The position numbers and the translations under genes were made by a program. Under the pieces are notes generated by a model. The model had not been told where the DNA came from and ran no database searches. It saw only the letters and a program-made list of their open reading frames with translations. Positions 53,312 through 63,012 of a stretch of 64,000 bases of DNA are shown here, one piece after another. The stretch's first letter is position 1. Each line of letters starts with the position of its first letter. The DNA is from an uncultured Blautia sp. (GTDB taxonomy: Bacteria > Bacillota > Clostridia > Lachnospirales > Lachnospiraceae), in assembly GCA_900551075.1 (NCBI GenBank), contig URVB01000001.1, positions 1 to 64,000 on the forward strand, in the 5' to 3' direction.

Positions 53312-55753
53312 TTACCGGATATCGTACACGCTGCGTACTCTGAGTGAGGATGCATCCCCGCTTTCAATCTTTACACGTTTGCTTCCTGCATTCATGTCAA
53401 AATAATTGTCCGACAGAATCAGATCCTCATTGTCATTCAAAATTTCCACACTTTTTGCATATGCGTCTGCAATAATCTCTATCTCATCGCCAGTCACCCT
53501 GCAGGACAGATTCGGATTTACATACCGGAAATATTTGGGATAGGAGAAAATAACGGTGCCTTCTGATACAATTTCTCCGCCGCACTCCAATTCGTAGCTG
53601 ACATATTCCGAATAAATATCCACATCCGGAAATTCCCTTTTCTCCATCCAGACACTGGTAAGAGCCGGAACATGCAAAGCCTCTTCTTTACATTCCAGAA
53701 TTTCTGCCTTACTGTTTCTGAGCGCCCATCTGACAATGACATCCTGGTCCTCTCTGGTTTCATTTGCCACGTTCAGCCGAATTGATTTTTCAAAGTCGAA
53801 ATACTGTCTGTTGAGGTCCTTTCCGGAAGTCATCAGGCCTTCCTCCTCACACGACAGCATAAGCGGAGCAAAGAACCGCCTTGCATAATAATGAAGAGCT
53901 TTCAATCGTCCGCAATAATCTACGGAGGACCAGGATGCAACGGGCCAGCAATCGTTAAACTGCCAGTATACAGCCCCCATACATCTGCCTCTGTTTCTGC
54001 GGAAATGCTCAACACCATACCGAATACCCTCTGCCTGTAAAAGCTGTGAAGCATACAGTACGGTTGGAAACCCGGACGGGTAGCGAAAAGTCTGCTGCAT
54101 ATAATTCATGATTTTTCCGTTTGCACTGCCATTTCTCTGATGCTTCTCCATAACATAAGAAAAAATGTTGTAGTCCATCGGATCGTCACTGATTTCTTCA
54201 ATGGTTTTCATGGCAGGGAAGGATTGAAAACCAAACTCAGACAGATAACGGAAATAATATTTCCGATACTCCGTAAACGGTTTGTTTCCATGCCATACCT
54301 GCCAATAATGAACATCGCCCCTGTTCGGGTCCTGTGGTTCATCAAAGCTTCCGCCTGAAGACGGACTCGATGGCCAGTAGAATGTGTTCGGATCGTATTG
54401 CGCAAGCACTTCCGGAATAATCCGCTCATACATCAGGATGTAATCCCGTACCTCCTGCGGCTTGGTCACCCATTCATTTCTCTCCTCCACAAAGGACTCC
54501 ATCTCATTGTTTCCGCACCACAGGCCAAGACTTGCATGATGTCTGAGCCGCTTAATATTATCAATAAATTCTTCCCTTATGTTTTCTTCGAATTCCGGGG
54601 TCAGGTCATACACTGCACAGGCAAACATGAAGTCCTGCCATACAACCAGGCCAAGCTCATCGCACATATCATAAAACCAGTCATCCGGATAATAACCTCC
54701 GCCCCAGACACGAATGGAATTATAATTTGCCCATACACCTTTCTCCAAAAGTGTCCTGGTCGTTTCCGGAGTGACACGTCCCAGAAGGTGATCTTCCGGA
54801 ATATAGTCCGCACCCATGGAAAAAATATCCACACCGTTGACTCTCAAGTTAAAGCTTTCGCCCCACTGATCCTTTTCCCGGTGCATGGTCATGGTTCGAA
54901 GACCAATTCTGCGCTTCCATGTATCCAGCCTTTTTTCGCCCTGATACAGGACTACTTCGATCTCGTACAGGTTCTGCTCTCCGTACCCGTTTGGCCACCA
55001 CAGCCGTGGATTGGGAATAACGATTTCATCCAAAGATTCCGTCTGCACAATGAGGGCGCCGTCCGGCGCATAGATTTTCACCTTTATATATCGTTCTGTC
55101 TCAGCTTCTTCCCACTCTTCCATATCCACATCCAGACACAGGGAAACCCTGCCTTCACTATGGTTCTGAGTGATATAAACGCTGTCAATTCCGGCTTCAT
55201 CAATTCCCAGAAGCTTTATCGGTCTGAACAGCCCGGCATCCGGCAGGTGAGCGCCCCAATCCCAGCCAAACATATAATGGGCCTTTCGGATGTTGACAAA
55301 ACCGTCCATTGCGTCTTCTGTCCCATGGGTTTTGCTGATTTTATATGCCTCTGCAATATATTTCAAAGGTGAATGAAGCAACACCCGCAGCTCATTGCTT
55401 TGCTCTTTTACAATGTCTGTCACATCATATTCCCATACTCTGTGCATATTGCAGGTTTCTCCCAGATGTACCCCGTTCAGATAAATATCTGCCAGAGTAT
55501 CCACACCGTCGAAATGAAGAATTCTATGCATGCTTCCCCAGACCTTTGGGTTAACATCGAATACGCCTGCATATTCATAGTCTTCCTCCAGAAGCTTTAA
55601 CGCTTTCAGCTCATTATCCTTAAAGAACGGGTCTTCCATCTGTCCGTTTCGCAGCAAATCTGTATACACGGTTCCAGGTACCTGCGCTTCTAAAAACTCC
55701 GTCATGCCAACGGTTCTCATTTTCCAAATACCGGTCAAATTTTGTTCGAACAT
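53312..55753 (-). CDS. GH2 beta-mannosidase
   Basis: 813-residue retaining glycosidase releasing beta-linked mannose from oligosaccharide ends. It has an N-terminal jelly-roll (1-180, with FDGVDTLADIYLNG), an immunoglobulin-like domain and a TIM barrel. The acid/base is E417 in LWCGNNEMESF and the nucleophile E506 in LSEFGFQSFPA; IRVWGGGYYPDDWFYDMCDE is typical of beta-mannosidases. No signal peptide: it acts inside the cell on imported oligosaccharides. It follows the GH31 gene by 12 bases. Confidence 0.92.
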   Translation of the reverse strand: MFEQNLTGIWKMRTVGMTEFLEAQVPGTVYTDLLRNGQMEDPFFKDNELKALKLLEEDYEYAGVFDVNPKVWGSMHRILHFDGVDTLADIYLNGVHLGETCNMHRVWEYDVTDIVKEQSNELRVLLHSPLKYIAEAYKISKTHGTEDAMDGFVNIRKAHYMFGWDWGAHLPDAGLFRPIKLLGIDEAGIDSVYITQNHSEGRVSLCLDVDMEEWEEAETERYIKVKIYAPDGALIVQTESLDEIVIPNPRLWWPNGYGEQNLYEIEVVLYQGEKRLDTWKRRIGLRTMTMHREKDQWGESFNLRVNGVDIFSMGADYIPEDHLLGRVTPETTRTLLEKGVWANYNSIRVWGGGYYPDDWFYDMCDELGLVVWQDFMFACAVYDLTPEFEENIREEFIDNIKRLRHHASLGLWCGNNEMESFVEERNEWVTKPQEVRDYILMYERIIPEVLAQYDPNTFYWPSSPSSGGSFDEPQDPNRGDVHYWQVWHGNKPFTEYRKYYFRYLSEFGFQSFPAMKTIEEISDDPMDYNIFSYVMEKHQRNGSANGKIMNYMQQTFRYPSGFPTVLYASQLLQAEGIRYGVEHFRRNRGRCMGAVYWQFNDCWPVASWSSVDYCGRLKALHYYARRFFAPLMLSCEEEGLMTSGKDLNRQYFDFEKSIRLNVANETREDQDVIVRWALRNSKAEILECKEEALHVPALTSVWMEKREFPDVDIYSEYVSYELECGGEIVSEGTVIFSYPKYFRYVNPNLSCRVTGDEIEIIADAYAKSVEILNDNEDLILSDNYFDMNAGSKRVKIESGDASSLRVRSVYDIR

Positions 55754-55765
55754 TTTTAATTTTCC

Positions 55766-58087
55766 TTATATGGTTATCGTAACTTCTGCTTCTCCTTCCG
55801 GAAGTGTATATGTCCGGATTTCTTTATTGTTATATACGGTTACTTCCAATGCCCTTGCCGCATCACGCAGGGTAAAACGGACTGAATTGCCCTGCCGGCA
55901 TGCACAAATCTCATTTACAATCTCTCCGTTTACGTTGGGCACCTTACAGATAGCTTCCACGCCATCCTGCGGCTGATACAGCCGAAGAGACATATTGGCC
56001 ATATAATCGTAATCCGGAAGCCGGTCCACTTTTCCAATTGCCAGCAATGTGTTTTCTCTCACATACAATGGCAGTGAGAAATAATCGTACTTATCTTCCT
56101 GCCAGGAGCCGCCCTCTCTCACCTCACTGCTTAACAGATGCGTCCAAACACCTTTCGGAAGATAGTAATTAGCCATGCAATCCTCTCTGAAAATAGGAGC
56201 AACAAGAAGTCCGTCACCGAGCATATACTGCATGTCCAGATAAGAACAGCCCGGATCACTTGTGAACTCGAATACCATCGGCCGCATTACCGGTGTACCT
56301 TCTTCGTGTGCTTCAATGGATTTTGCGTATATATACGGCATCAGAGTACATTTCAGCTTCGTAAACCGCTCTACCACACGATTTGCTTCATCATCAAAGA
56401 GCCATGGTACACGATAGCTGTTCGATCCATGCAAACGGCTGTGTGTGGACAAAAGTCCGAAAGCCGCCCAACGCTTATACAAATCCGGTGTTGCCGTACT
56501 TTCAAAACCCGAAATATCATGGCTCCAGAACGAAAATCCACTCATGGCAAAGGACAATCCTCCCCGAAGCGTTTCTGCCATAGACGGATAATTTGCAAAA
56601 CAATCCCCGCCCCAGTGTACAGGGAACTTCTGGCATCCCGCCGTCGCACTTCTCGCGAAAAGGACAGCCTCCTTTTCACCTTTCTCTCTCTGAAGCAGTT
56701 CAAAAACTGCCTTATTGTAGAGATATGTATAGTAATTATGCATTGCTTTCGGGTCACTGCCATCGTAATAGCTTACATTGACCGGAATACGCTCACCGAA
56801 GTCTGTTTTAAAACAGTCCACTCCACAATCGAGAAGCGTCTTCAATTTTTCTGTATACCATTTTATCGCTGACGGATTGGTAACATCTACCATTCCCATT
56901 CCGGCCTGCCAGAAATCTGTCTGCCATACGCCCTTGCCGTCTGCCCGATTAAGAAGATAGCCGTTTTCTGCACCTTCGCGGAAAAAATCTGTATTTTGTG
57001 CAATATACGGATTAATCCAAACACAAATTTTCAATCCCTTTTCATGGTATCTCTTCAGCGTTCCTTCAATATCCGGAAAACAGTCTTTGTCCCACTCAAA
57101 ATCACACCAATGGAATGCTTTCATCCAGAAACAGTCAAAATGAAATACCCTGAGCGGAATATCTCTCTCAATCATTCCTTCTATGAAAGAACTGGTTGTC
57201 TCCTCGTCATAATTTGTTGTAAAGGACGTAGAAAGCCACAGACCAAAGGACCATGCCGGAGGCAGCGCAGGCCGTCCCAGAAGTGCCGTATATTCCTTCA
57301 GAATCTCCTTTGGCGCCGGTCCATAGAAAAAATAATAGGACAACTTTTCACCCGGCACGGAAAATCCCACGTACTCTACCTTTTCGCTGGCAACTTCAAA
57401 GGATACGTTATCACTGCTGTCCACAAAAACACCATATCCTCTGTTTGTCATATAAAACGGAATGCTCTTGTAAGCAATCTGAGATGCCGTTCCGCCATCT
57501 TCATTCCATGTATCCACTGCCTGACCATTCTTTACAAAGGCCGTAAACCGTTCCCCCAGTCCGTAGACACACTCGCCAACAGACAGGGATAGCTCGTTCA
57601 TCATATATGGCTCATGCGTTTCCGCCATATAGTTGTGCCCGGGAAGCATGGTCCCCGGCTGCTTATTCCACCGGATATAGCCGAGATTACGAAGACTGCC
57701 CGAAGTCAGTACCTTCCCGTCTGCTTCAAAAGAATAAGAAAACTGTTTCTTCTTCACACGTACCTGAACCAGTCCCGTATCCATAAAAGCCTCGTCCTCA
57801 TTCTCCGTAACTTCCACATCAATGATTGTTTCCTGTTTTTCATATTGCGGCAGATGTGCATCATATCCCTCGTAATGCCAGGCACTAACCGAAATCGTTC
57901 TTTGAGTACACGCCTTAAACTCCAAAGTAATAACCGGAAGATTTAAAGTATCCCCCCTGCTATGGACGTGTGCCGTAGGAACTACAAGGCGCATTCCTCC
58001 GGGAATTTTCGCCACATCATATACCTGGGCTGCAAACAGACCGTTTGCCCGTTCACTTCCCAGCCAGTATCCTTCTGTAAATTTCAT
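55766..58087 (-). CDS. GH31 alpha-xylosidase (YicI-like)
   Basis: 773-residue intracellular glycosidase. The catalytic nucleophile is D429 in CFKTDFGERIP and the acid/base D495 in HWGGDCFANY, the exact motifs of alpha-xylosidases such as YicI. VFHFDCFWMKAFHWCDFEWD is the substrate-pocket signature that favours xylosides over glucosides. It removes alpha-xylose from xyloglucan-type oligosaccharides or isoprimeverose. It lies between MalG and the beta-mannosidase in one operon. Confidence 0.9.
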   Translation of the reverse strand: MKFTEGYWLGSERANGLFAAQVYDVAKIPGGMRLVVPTAHVHSRGDTLNLPVITLEFKACTQRTISVSAWHYEGYDAHLPQYEKQETIIDVEVTENEDEAFMDTGLVQVRVKKKQFSYSFEADGKVLTSGSLRNLGYIRWNKQPGTMLPGHNYMAETHEPYMMNELSLSVGECVYGLGERFTAFVKNGQAVDTWNEDGGTASQIAYKSIPFYMTNRGYGVFVDSSDNVSFEVASEKVEYVGFSVPGEKLSYYFFYGPAPKEILKEYTALLGRPALPPAWSFGLWLSTSFTTNYDEETTSSFIEGMIERDIPLRVFHFDCFWMKAFHWCDFEWDKDCFPDIEGTLKRYHEKGLKICVWINPYIAQNTDFFREGAENGYLLNRADGKGVWQTDFWQAGMGMVDVTNPSAIKWYTEKLKTLLDCGVDCFKTDFGERIPVNVSYYDGSDPKAMHNYYTYLYNKAVFELLQREKGEKEAVLFARSATAGCQKFPVHWGGDCFANYPSMAETLRGGLSFAMSGFSFWSHDISGFESTATPDLYKRWAAFGLLSTHSRLHGSNSYRVPWLFDDEANRVVERFTKLKCTLMPYIYAKSIEAHEEGTPVMRPMVFEFTSDPGCSYLDMQYMLGDGLLVAPIFREDCMANYYLPKGVWTHLLSSEVREGGSWQEDKYDYFSLPLYVRENTLLAIGKVDRLPDYDYMANMSLRLYQPQDGVEAICKVPNVNGEIVNEICACRQGNSVRFTLRDAARALEVTVYNNKEIRTYTLPEGEAEVTITI

Positions 58088-58107
58088 ATTCTATGCACCC
58101 TCTCTTA

Positions 58108-58965
58108 TTAACCCTTTACAGCACCGGAAACCATACCTTTAATGATTTGTTTACTGAAAGCAAAATACAGAACAACGATTGGCGCCATTGTAATAAGCAT
58201 CGCTGCCATCTGTTTCGGATAATCCGAAGCAAACTGTCCCTTAAACTGAGTAAGTGCAAGCGGAACGGTCTGCAAAGCAACGTCTTTAATCAATACCAAT
58301 GCGAAGGAGAACTCATTCCAGCATCCGAATACCTGAATAATCGCAACCGTAATAAGAATCGGCTTACAGATTGGAAGGATAACCTTGAACATCGTATTAG
58401 AAAAGCTGCTGCCGTCTATCGCTGCCGCCTCTTCCAGAGACACCGGTATACTCTTTACGTAGCCTTCCACGAGGAAAATACCCATGGGCAACCCAAAGGA
58501 CACATAAGGCAAAATCAATGTATACCACTGGTTGGAAATCCCACAGTTTTTAAATACGACATAAATTGGAACCAGAAGGGAATGAATCGGAATCAGCATC
58601 CCCATCAGGAACATTACGTAAAGTGCACGGTTCAGTTTAAAACGGACTCTTGCCAGAATATATCCCACAACAAAGCTGAACAGGACAATAAATAATATCG
58701 ATAATGCAGTAGTTCTTACACTGTTCCACATAGATTCGGCAAGATGATAATCAGAATTTCCGAGAATCCTTGTATAATTAACTAAAGAAGGCTTTTTGGG
58801 AAGACCTATAATATCCGCATTGAATGCTCTTTTTTCTTTAAAGGAAGAATAGAACATCCATACCAGGGGAAAAATACAGGAAATGGAAAATACCATAAGT
58901 ACCGCATTCATAAAGAAGCCGCCTACATATTTTCCTACTATACCGGAAACCTTTTTCTTTTCCAT
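58108..58965 (-). CDS. Carbohydrate ABC transporter permease (MalG-type)
   Basis: 285-residue permease with six helices and the ATPase-contact EAA loop (VSLEEAAAIDGSSFSNTMFKVILP). It starts three bases after the MalF-type gene stop with AAGGAGG upstream. With its partner it forms the channel for the oligosaccharide bound by the downstream-named binding protein. No ATPase gene is in the operon, so a shared MsmK/UgpC-type ATPase encoded elsewhere must energise it, as is usual in Firmicutes. Confidence 0.93.
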   Translation of the reverse strand: MEKKKVSGIVGKYVGGFFMNAVLMVFSISCIFPLVWMFYSSFKEKRAFNADIIGLPKKPSLVNYTRILGNSDYHLAESMWNSVRTTALSILFIVLFSFVVGYILARVRFKLNRALYVMFLMGMLIPIHSLLVPIYVVFKNCGISNQWYTLILPYVSFGLPMGIFLVEGYVKSIPVSLEEAAAIDGSSFSNTMFKVILPICKPILITVAIIQVFGCWNEFSFALVLIKDVALQTVPLALTQFKGQFASDYPKQMAAMLITMAPIVVLYFAFSKQIIKGMVSGAVKG

Positions 58966-58968
58966 ATG

Positions 58969-59862
58969 TTACGCCTCCTTCTCTCTTGTTAAGTATTTGA
59001 TCAGTCCCTGAGAGCCGCCGATGACCGCCAGTGACAATATAAAGATTGCTACGGAAATACAGCTTCCGTAACCCATGTTACTCTGCTTAAAGGAAACCTG
59101 ATAGCCATACATCGCCATAACCATAGAGGCCGTTCCCGGTCCGCCTTTTGTCATAACAAAGATATTATCAAACGCTTTCATGTTTCCGGCGACACAAAGA
59201 GTAATGCATACAAGCAATGTATTTTTTATCAGAGGAAACGTGATATGCAGTGCCTGCTGGAATCCGTTTGCGCCATCCAGTGATGCACTTTCAAATATTT
59301 CCGTATCTATAGACGAAACTGCCGACAGGATAATTACCATATAATATCCGATATACTGCCAAATCAAAGGTATGGAAACAAAGAGCATAACCATCTTGGA
59401 GTCATTCAGCCATACCTGACATAAATCTCTTCTTCCGATGGCTTTTAAAAACCAGTTGATAAGACCATACTGGTTGTGATAGATCATATTCCAGATCAAA
59501 CCGATGCATACCGCCGCAATGGTACTTGGAAAGAAGCCAAATGTCCTATGCATGGTTTTAAATTTAACCTGTTTGGAATTTATCAGCATTACGAGAATAA
59601 AGGCAATACCAACCTGCCCTATAATACACACAACAACAAGAAAAATATTATGTCCGAAGGCCTGCCAGAAGGTACCATCGTTGAATAATTGAATATAATT
59701 CGCCAATCCGGAAAAGGTCTTTTTCGGTCCTCCTTTCCAATCAAAAAAGCTGTAAACAAGTGCTGTAACCAGTGGAAAAAATACTGTAAATATGAACAGT
59801 ACAACAGGCACTATCAAATACCCGAATATTGTAGATTTACGAGGCTTGATTGAACTTAACAC
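58969..59862 (-). CDS. Carbohydrate ABC transporter permease (MalF-type)
   Basis: 297-residue permease with six helices; the N-terminus IFGYLIVPVVLFIFTVFFP and EAA loop IFESASLDGANGFQQALHITFP are typical. The start is taken as GTG at 59862, because the in-frame TTG at 59880 overlaps the AAAGGAGAG ribosome site itself. It follows the terminator at 59974-60001 that separates it from the binding-protein gene. Confidence 0.92.
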   Translation of the reverse strand: MLSSIKPRKSTIFGYLIVPVVLFIFTVFFPLVTALVYSFFDWKGGPKKTFSGLANYIQLFNDGTFWQAFGHNIFLVVVCIIGQVGIAFILVMLINSKQVKFKTMHRTFGFFPSTIAAVCIGLIWNMIYHNQYGLINWFLKAIGRRDLCQVWLNDSKMVMLFVSIPLIWQYIGYYMVIILSAVSSIDTEIFESASLDGANGFQQALHITFPLIKNTLLVCITLCVAGNMKAFDNIFVMTKGGPGTASMVMAMYGYQVSFKQSNMGYGSCISVAIFILSLAVIGGSQGLIKYLTREKEA

Positions 59863-59940
59863 CCTTATCTCTCCTTTCAAAATGACAGAACAAAACAGAG
59901 TACTTTCCCGGCAGTGCGATCCTGCACGAAACGCACTTTT

Positions 59941-60001
59941 GTATCATAGCGTACTTATCTATGATACAAAAAAGGATTGCTGCAAAACAGTGCAGCAATC
60001 C
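59941..60001 (-). terminator. Partial terminator between binding-protein gene and permease genes
   Basis: GGATTGCTGCA (59974-59984) pairs with TGCAGCAATCC (59991-60001) and is followed by six T on the minus strand. A second perfect hairpin, GTATCATAG (59941-59949) with CTATGATAC (59959-59967), lies just beyond. Attenuation here would give more binding protein than permease, as in many sugar ABC operons. Confidence 0.85.
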
Positions 60002-60040
60002 CGTCCCATTTTACTTAAATTGGTACTCTCGGTTTACCTC

Positions 60041-61390
60041 TTAATAATTTGCTTCGTAAGCTGCCTGTGCGTTTGCTGCTACCTCTTCCGGAGCAATTTC
60101 CCCATTCATCATAGTCTGAAGATCTGTATTCAGAACATCCCATACCGCACTGTTGATGTAGGAGTCATAGATTTCACAAGCTGTTGTATCAATATAAGAC
60201 CAGTTGTAGAAATCCTGTGTAATCTGATCGAATTTGGAAAGGTCAACATCACCGGCTGCTGTAAGCCCGCCAAGTGCATAATTCTCAGCTACAAATGTAG
60301 AGAATGCAGGTCCGGTAACCTCCTGTGCAAAATCAATTGCTGCAGCAAGTTTGTCCTCATCTTCAGCAACCTTAGGATTGATCGCTACCGCATATCCAAG
60401 ACCGATATTCTGGGACATCGGATCCTCTGTTGCGTCTGCCGGCTGCGGAAGAACCGCAAAACCAATGTTGTCGAATTTTTCCGGATTGTCTTCTTTAAGA
60501 GCTGCCCAGATGTAGGATTCATCCCAGTTACCACCGATGAATGCTGCTGCATCGCCGGAGATATAATATTCACGGGCATCTTCATTTGTAACTACGTTGT
60601 AGTCTTCATTGAAAATAGATGTTTCGGTAAACAGTCTCTGAGTTTCAGTAAGAGCCTTCACGAATGCTTCGTCCGTGAAAGCAGCGCCGCCCTTGTCGAT
60701 CATGCTCTGGAACCAGTCTTTACCGGTGTATCTGTTTCCAAGAGTAGAAAGGAAACAGGAGTTAGCCTGCCATTTTCCGCCGTTGCCAAATGCAACTGTT
60801 GTGATTCCTTCCCCTGCGAAGTATTCAGAAGCTTTCTCAACATCCTCCCAGGTACTTGGAAAAGCGTCAAATCCGGCATCCTTCCACATCTGTTTGTCAT
60901 AAATAACAACCGTACATGTTCCGCCAGTCAGTACCGGGTATCCATAAACGGAATCTCCGGATTTAAACGGTGTAAAGTACGCTTCGTTATAGTCGGCATT
61001 GTATGGAGATTCTTTGATAGCATCTGTCAGATCCATAACCAGTCCCTGCGCTGCCCAATCCTTTGTGTTCATACCCTGGAGCAAGAATACATCCGGAAGG
61101 TCATCTGCTGCCGCCAGTGTGGCAATCTGGGTTTTGTACTCTTCGTTAGCCAGAACGTCTTCAACCAGGTTGATATCCGGATGAGCTTCATTCCATGCTG
61201 CCAAAACTGTACGGAATCCGTCGGAACCACCGTTTCCTTCAGCCTCTTCGGATGTAGAGAAATGCATAACCTCCAGATCACCTGCATATGCAAGTTCGGT
61301 TTTCGCTACTTCTGTCGCTGCAGAAACAGAAACACCTGTTGCTGTTACCATAGCCGCTGTAAGAGCCATGCTGATAAATTTTTTCTTCAT
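60041..61390 (-). CDS. Extracellular sugar-binding protein (MalE-type)
   Basis: 449-residue solute-binding protein of family 1. The signal peptide is MKKKFISMALTAAMVTATG.. with probable cleavage after VSA; the mature protein starts with LEVMHFSTSEEAEGNGGSDG. DVFLLQGMNTKDWAAQGLV and STWEDVEKASEYFAGEG are typical. No lipobox cysteine is present, so lipid anchoring is not predicted. The start has AGGAGG upstream. It delivers oligosaccharide to the MalF/G permeases. Confidence 0.92.
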   Translation of the reverse strand: MKKKFISMALTAAMVTATGVSVSAATEVAKTELAYAGDLEVMHFSTSEEAEGNGGSDGFRTVLAAWNEAHPDINLVEDVLANEEYKTQIATLAAADDLPDVFLLQGMNTKDWAAQGLVMDLTDAIKESPYNADYNEAYFTPFKSGDSVYGYPVLTGGTCTVVIYDKQMWKDAGFDAFPSTWEDVEKASEYFAGEGITTVAFGNGGKWQANSCFLSTLGNRYTGKDWFQSMIDKGGAAFTDEAFVKALTETQRLFTETSIFNEDYNVVTNEDAREYYISGDAAAFIGGNWDESYIWAALKEDNPEKFDNIGFAVLPQPADATEDPMSQNIGLGYAVAINPKVAEDEDKLAAAIDFAQEVTGPAFSTFVAENYALGGLTAAGDVDLSKFDQITQDFYNWSYIDTTACEIYDSYINSAVWDVLNTDLQTMMNGEIAPEEVAANAQAAYEANY

Positions 61391-61431
61391 TTTTACTACC
61401 TCCTGATTAAAATTTTTTCCATTTATTTCTC

Positions 61432-61445
61432 ATTACTTTCGTAAT
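61432..61445. promoter_or_regulatory. Palindrome upstream of the binding-protein gene
   Basis: ATTACTTTCGTAAT has perfect 5-base arms. It lies between the LacI stop and the binding-protein start, where an operator could sit. It is short and A+T-rich, so chance is not excluded. Confidence 0.3.
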
Positions 61446-61453
61446 AGAGACAT

Positions 61454-62521
61454 CTACTTCAATGTTTTGACAGATGCGCCGCGGAACAGAGTCCCGTTCA
61501 CCGTAAAATTATCGATTACTGTAGTTTTCGGTGACTCAATAAGACTGATCAGCTTTTCCGCTGCAATTCTGCCGATTGCCTCCGTATCCTGACAGAGCGT
61601 TGTAAGTTTCGGCTCCAGAATCCTGGCTATGGAAATTCCGTCATAACCTGCGATAGAGATATCCCCCGGAATGCGCAGTCCTCTTTCACGGATTTCATTG
61701 ATTCCTCCCATAGCGGAATAATCATCCGCATATAAAATACAGGTAGGCGGGTCGGCCAACGCCAGCAACTGAGCCGTAGCCTCGGCTGCCAAATCCGTGT
61801 TTCTGTAGGAGCTTCCCACAACGTATTCATCCGGGATTTCAATCCCATACCTCATAAGCGTTCTGTAAAAGCTGCTGAGACGGTTTCTGGTAACGGCGGT
61901 ATTCTCCCCGTGTATGTAAGCAATCCTGCGATGTCCTTTCTCACATATATAGGAAACCAATTCTTCCATTCCCTGAATATTATTGGATACTACGGAAATC
62001 CTTCCGTCATAAATATGATCAATCGTTACTACAGGTATTTCCGAGCGAAGCAGCTCCTGCACTTCTTCCGTGTTAAAATCCACACATGCAATCACCACTC
62101 CATCCAGCCCCCTGTAAAGGCTGTGTTCATAATAAGTCATTTTTCGTTCGGAAATGTTCCTGTTTGTAAAGGTAATGTCATATCCCTTTTGTTCTGCAGT
62201 TTGCTTGAAACTTTCCAGAACATGATTAAAATAATCATGCGTCAGACCGCTCATGGCCTCATCAACAAAAAGTACTCCAAGATTGTAACTTCTTTTCGTT
62301 CTCATGGCTCTTGCCGCTGAATTAGGATGATATCCCATTTCTGCAGCCGTCTTTACTATGAAGCTCTTTGTTTCCATTCCTATATCAGGATAATCGTTCA
62401 GGGCTTTACTGACACTGGCAACAGAAACATTACATTTCCTGGCAATTTCTTTAATTGAAACCATTGATTCGTCTTCTGTTTTCCTTTCTTTGTCTTCTCT
62501 AAATCGTTTTCGCTCTTTCAT
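61454..62521 (-). CDS. LacI-family transcription regulator
   Basis: 355-residue LacI/GalR repressor. The helix-turn-helix is VSIKEIARKCNVSVASVSKALND, with the hinge helix at NSAARAMRTKRS; the sugar-binding domain starts YNLGVLFVDEAMSG. The start is unsure: ATG 62521 adds a 19-residue basic lead with no ribosome site, while ATG 62464 begins at the HTH but also lacks a near site. It lies upstream of the transporter operon on the same strand and divergent from the GH94 gene, so it probably controls both by sugar-released repression. Confidence 0.9.
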   Translation of the reverse strand: MKERKRFREDKERKTEDESMVSIKEIARKCNVSVASVSKALNDYPDIGMETKSFIVKTAAEMGYHPNSAARAMRTKRSYNLGVLFVDEAMSGLTHDYFNHVLESFKQTAEQKGYDITFTNRNISERKMTYYEHSLYRGLDGVVIACVDFNTEEVQELLRSEIPVVTIDHIYDGRISVVSNNIQGMEELVSYICEKGHRRIAYIHGENTAVTRNRLSSFYRTLMRYGIEIPDEYVVGSSYRNTDLAAEATAQLLALADPPTCILYADDYSAMGGINEIRERGLRIPGDISIAGYDGISIARILEPKLTTLCQDTEAIGRIAAEKLISLIESPKTTVIDNFTVNGTLFRGASVKTLK

Positions 62522-62753
62522 TATTACACGCTTTTAATAAAATATCAACTATTTTTTTTAGTTTTTTGTTGATTTTTCCTTATTGCACAAAAACAAAGCG
62601 AAATAATTTCTGCATTTTTTATAATTATCATTGGTTTTATCTGATTTTCCACGAAAATTTTCGTTGACGGATTTTTCCGGCTCTGACAGCCGATGTTTTC
62701 TGTTTCTTCCACGGAGGACTCTTTCGCCTTTTTTAATTTTTGCCTTATATCTG

Positions 62754-62782
62754 TTGATTTTTTTGGTTGTTTCCGCTATAGT
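62754..62782 (+). promoter_or_regulatory. SigA-type promoter of the GH94 gene
   Basis: TTGATT (62754-62759), 17 bases, TATAGT (62777-62782), a good match to the -35/-10 consensus. Transcription from about 62790 would give a leader of ~220 bases. Confidence 0.65.
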
Positions 62783-62902
62783 ATAAAAGATAAAAACATT
62801 CTGCCTGTTTCCGTCTTACGCTTTGCTTTTGCATATAATTTTTTCTGTTCCTCCTCTAATACGTTTTCGCTGCATAATCGCATGAAGCCATAAAAGAGAG
62901 CT

Positions 62903-62973
62903 AAAACGCAGGCTGTTATGCTGCCGTTTTGCCGGAAGCTCTGCTATACCGGAGCGGGGCTTCCGCTTTCTTT
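62903..62973 (+). promoter_or_regulatory. Tandem hairpins in the GH94 leader, possible attenuator
   Basis: Hairpin one pairs AAAACGCAG (62903-62911) with CTGCCGTTTT (62921-62930). Hairpin two pairs CGGAAGC (62933-62939) with GCTTCCG (62959-62965) and is followed by CTTTCTTTT, like a weak terminator. It lies 40 bases before the GGAGG ribosome site. It may attenuate the GH94 gene. Confidence 0.45.
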
Positions 62974-63012
62974 TACATTTTACATATCACTTAAAATACA
63001 GGAGGTTTCGTT

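Larger units (their letters stand above)
62522..63012. other. Divergent intergenic region between LacI and GH94 genes
   Basis: 491 bases. It holds the plus-strand promoter at 62754-62782, a ~220-base transcribed leader with two hairpins, and presumably the minus-strand lacI promoter at its left part. No gene is seen. Confidence 0.5.

Noticed and set aside
59792..61444. 550-codon plus-strand ORF opposite the binding-protein gene
   Set aside because: It is antisense to a clear MalE-type gene, is cysteine-rich nonsense with no recognisable domain, and has no ribosome site.
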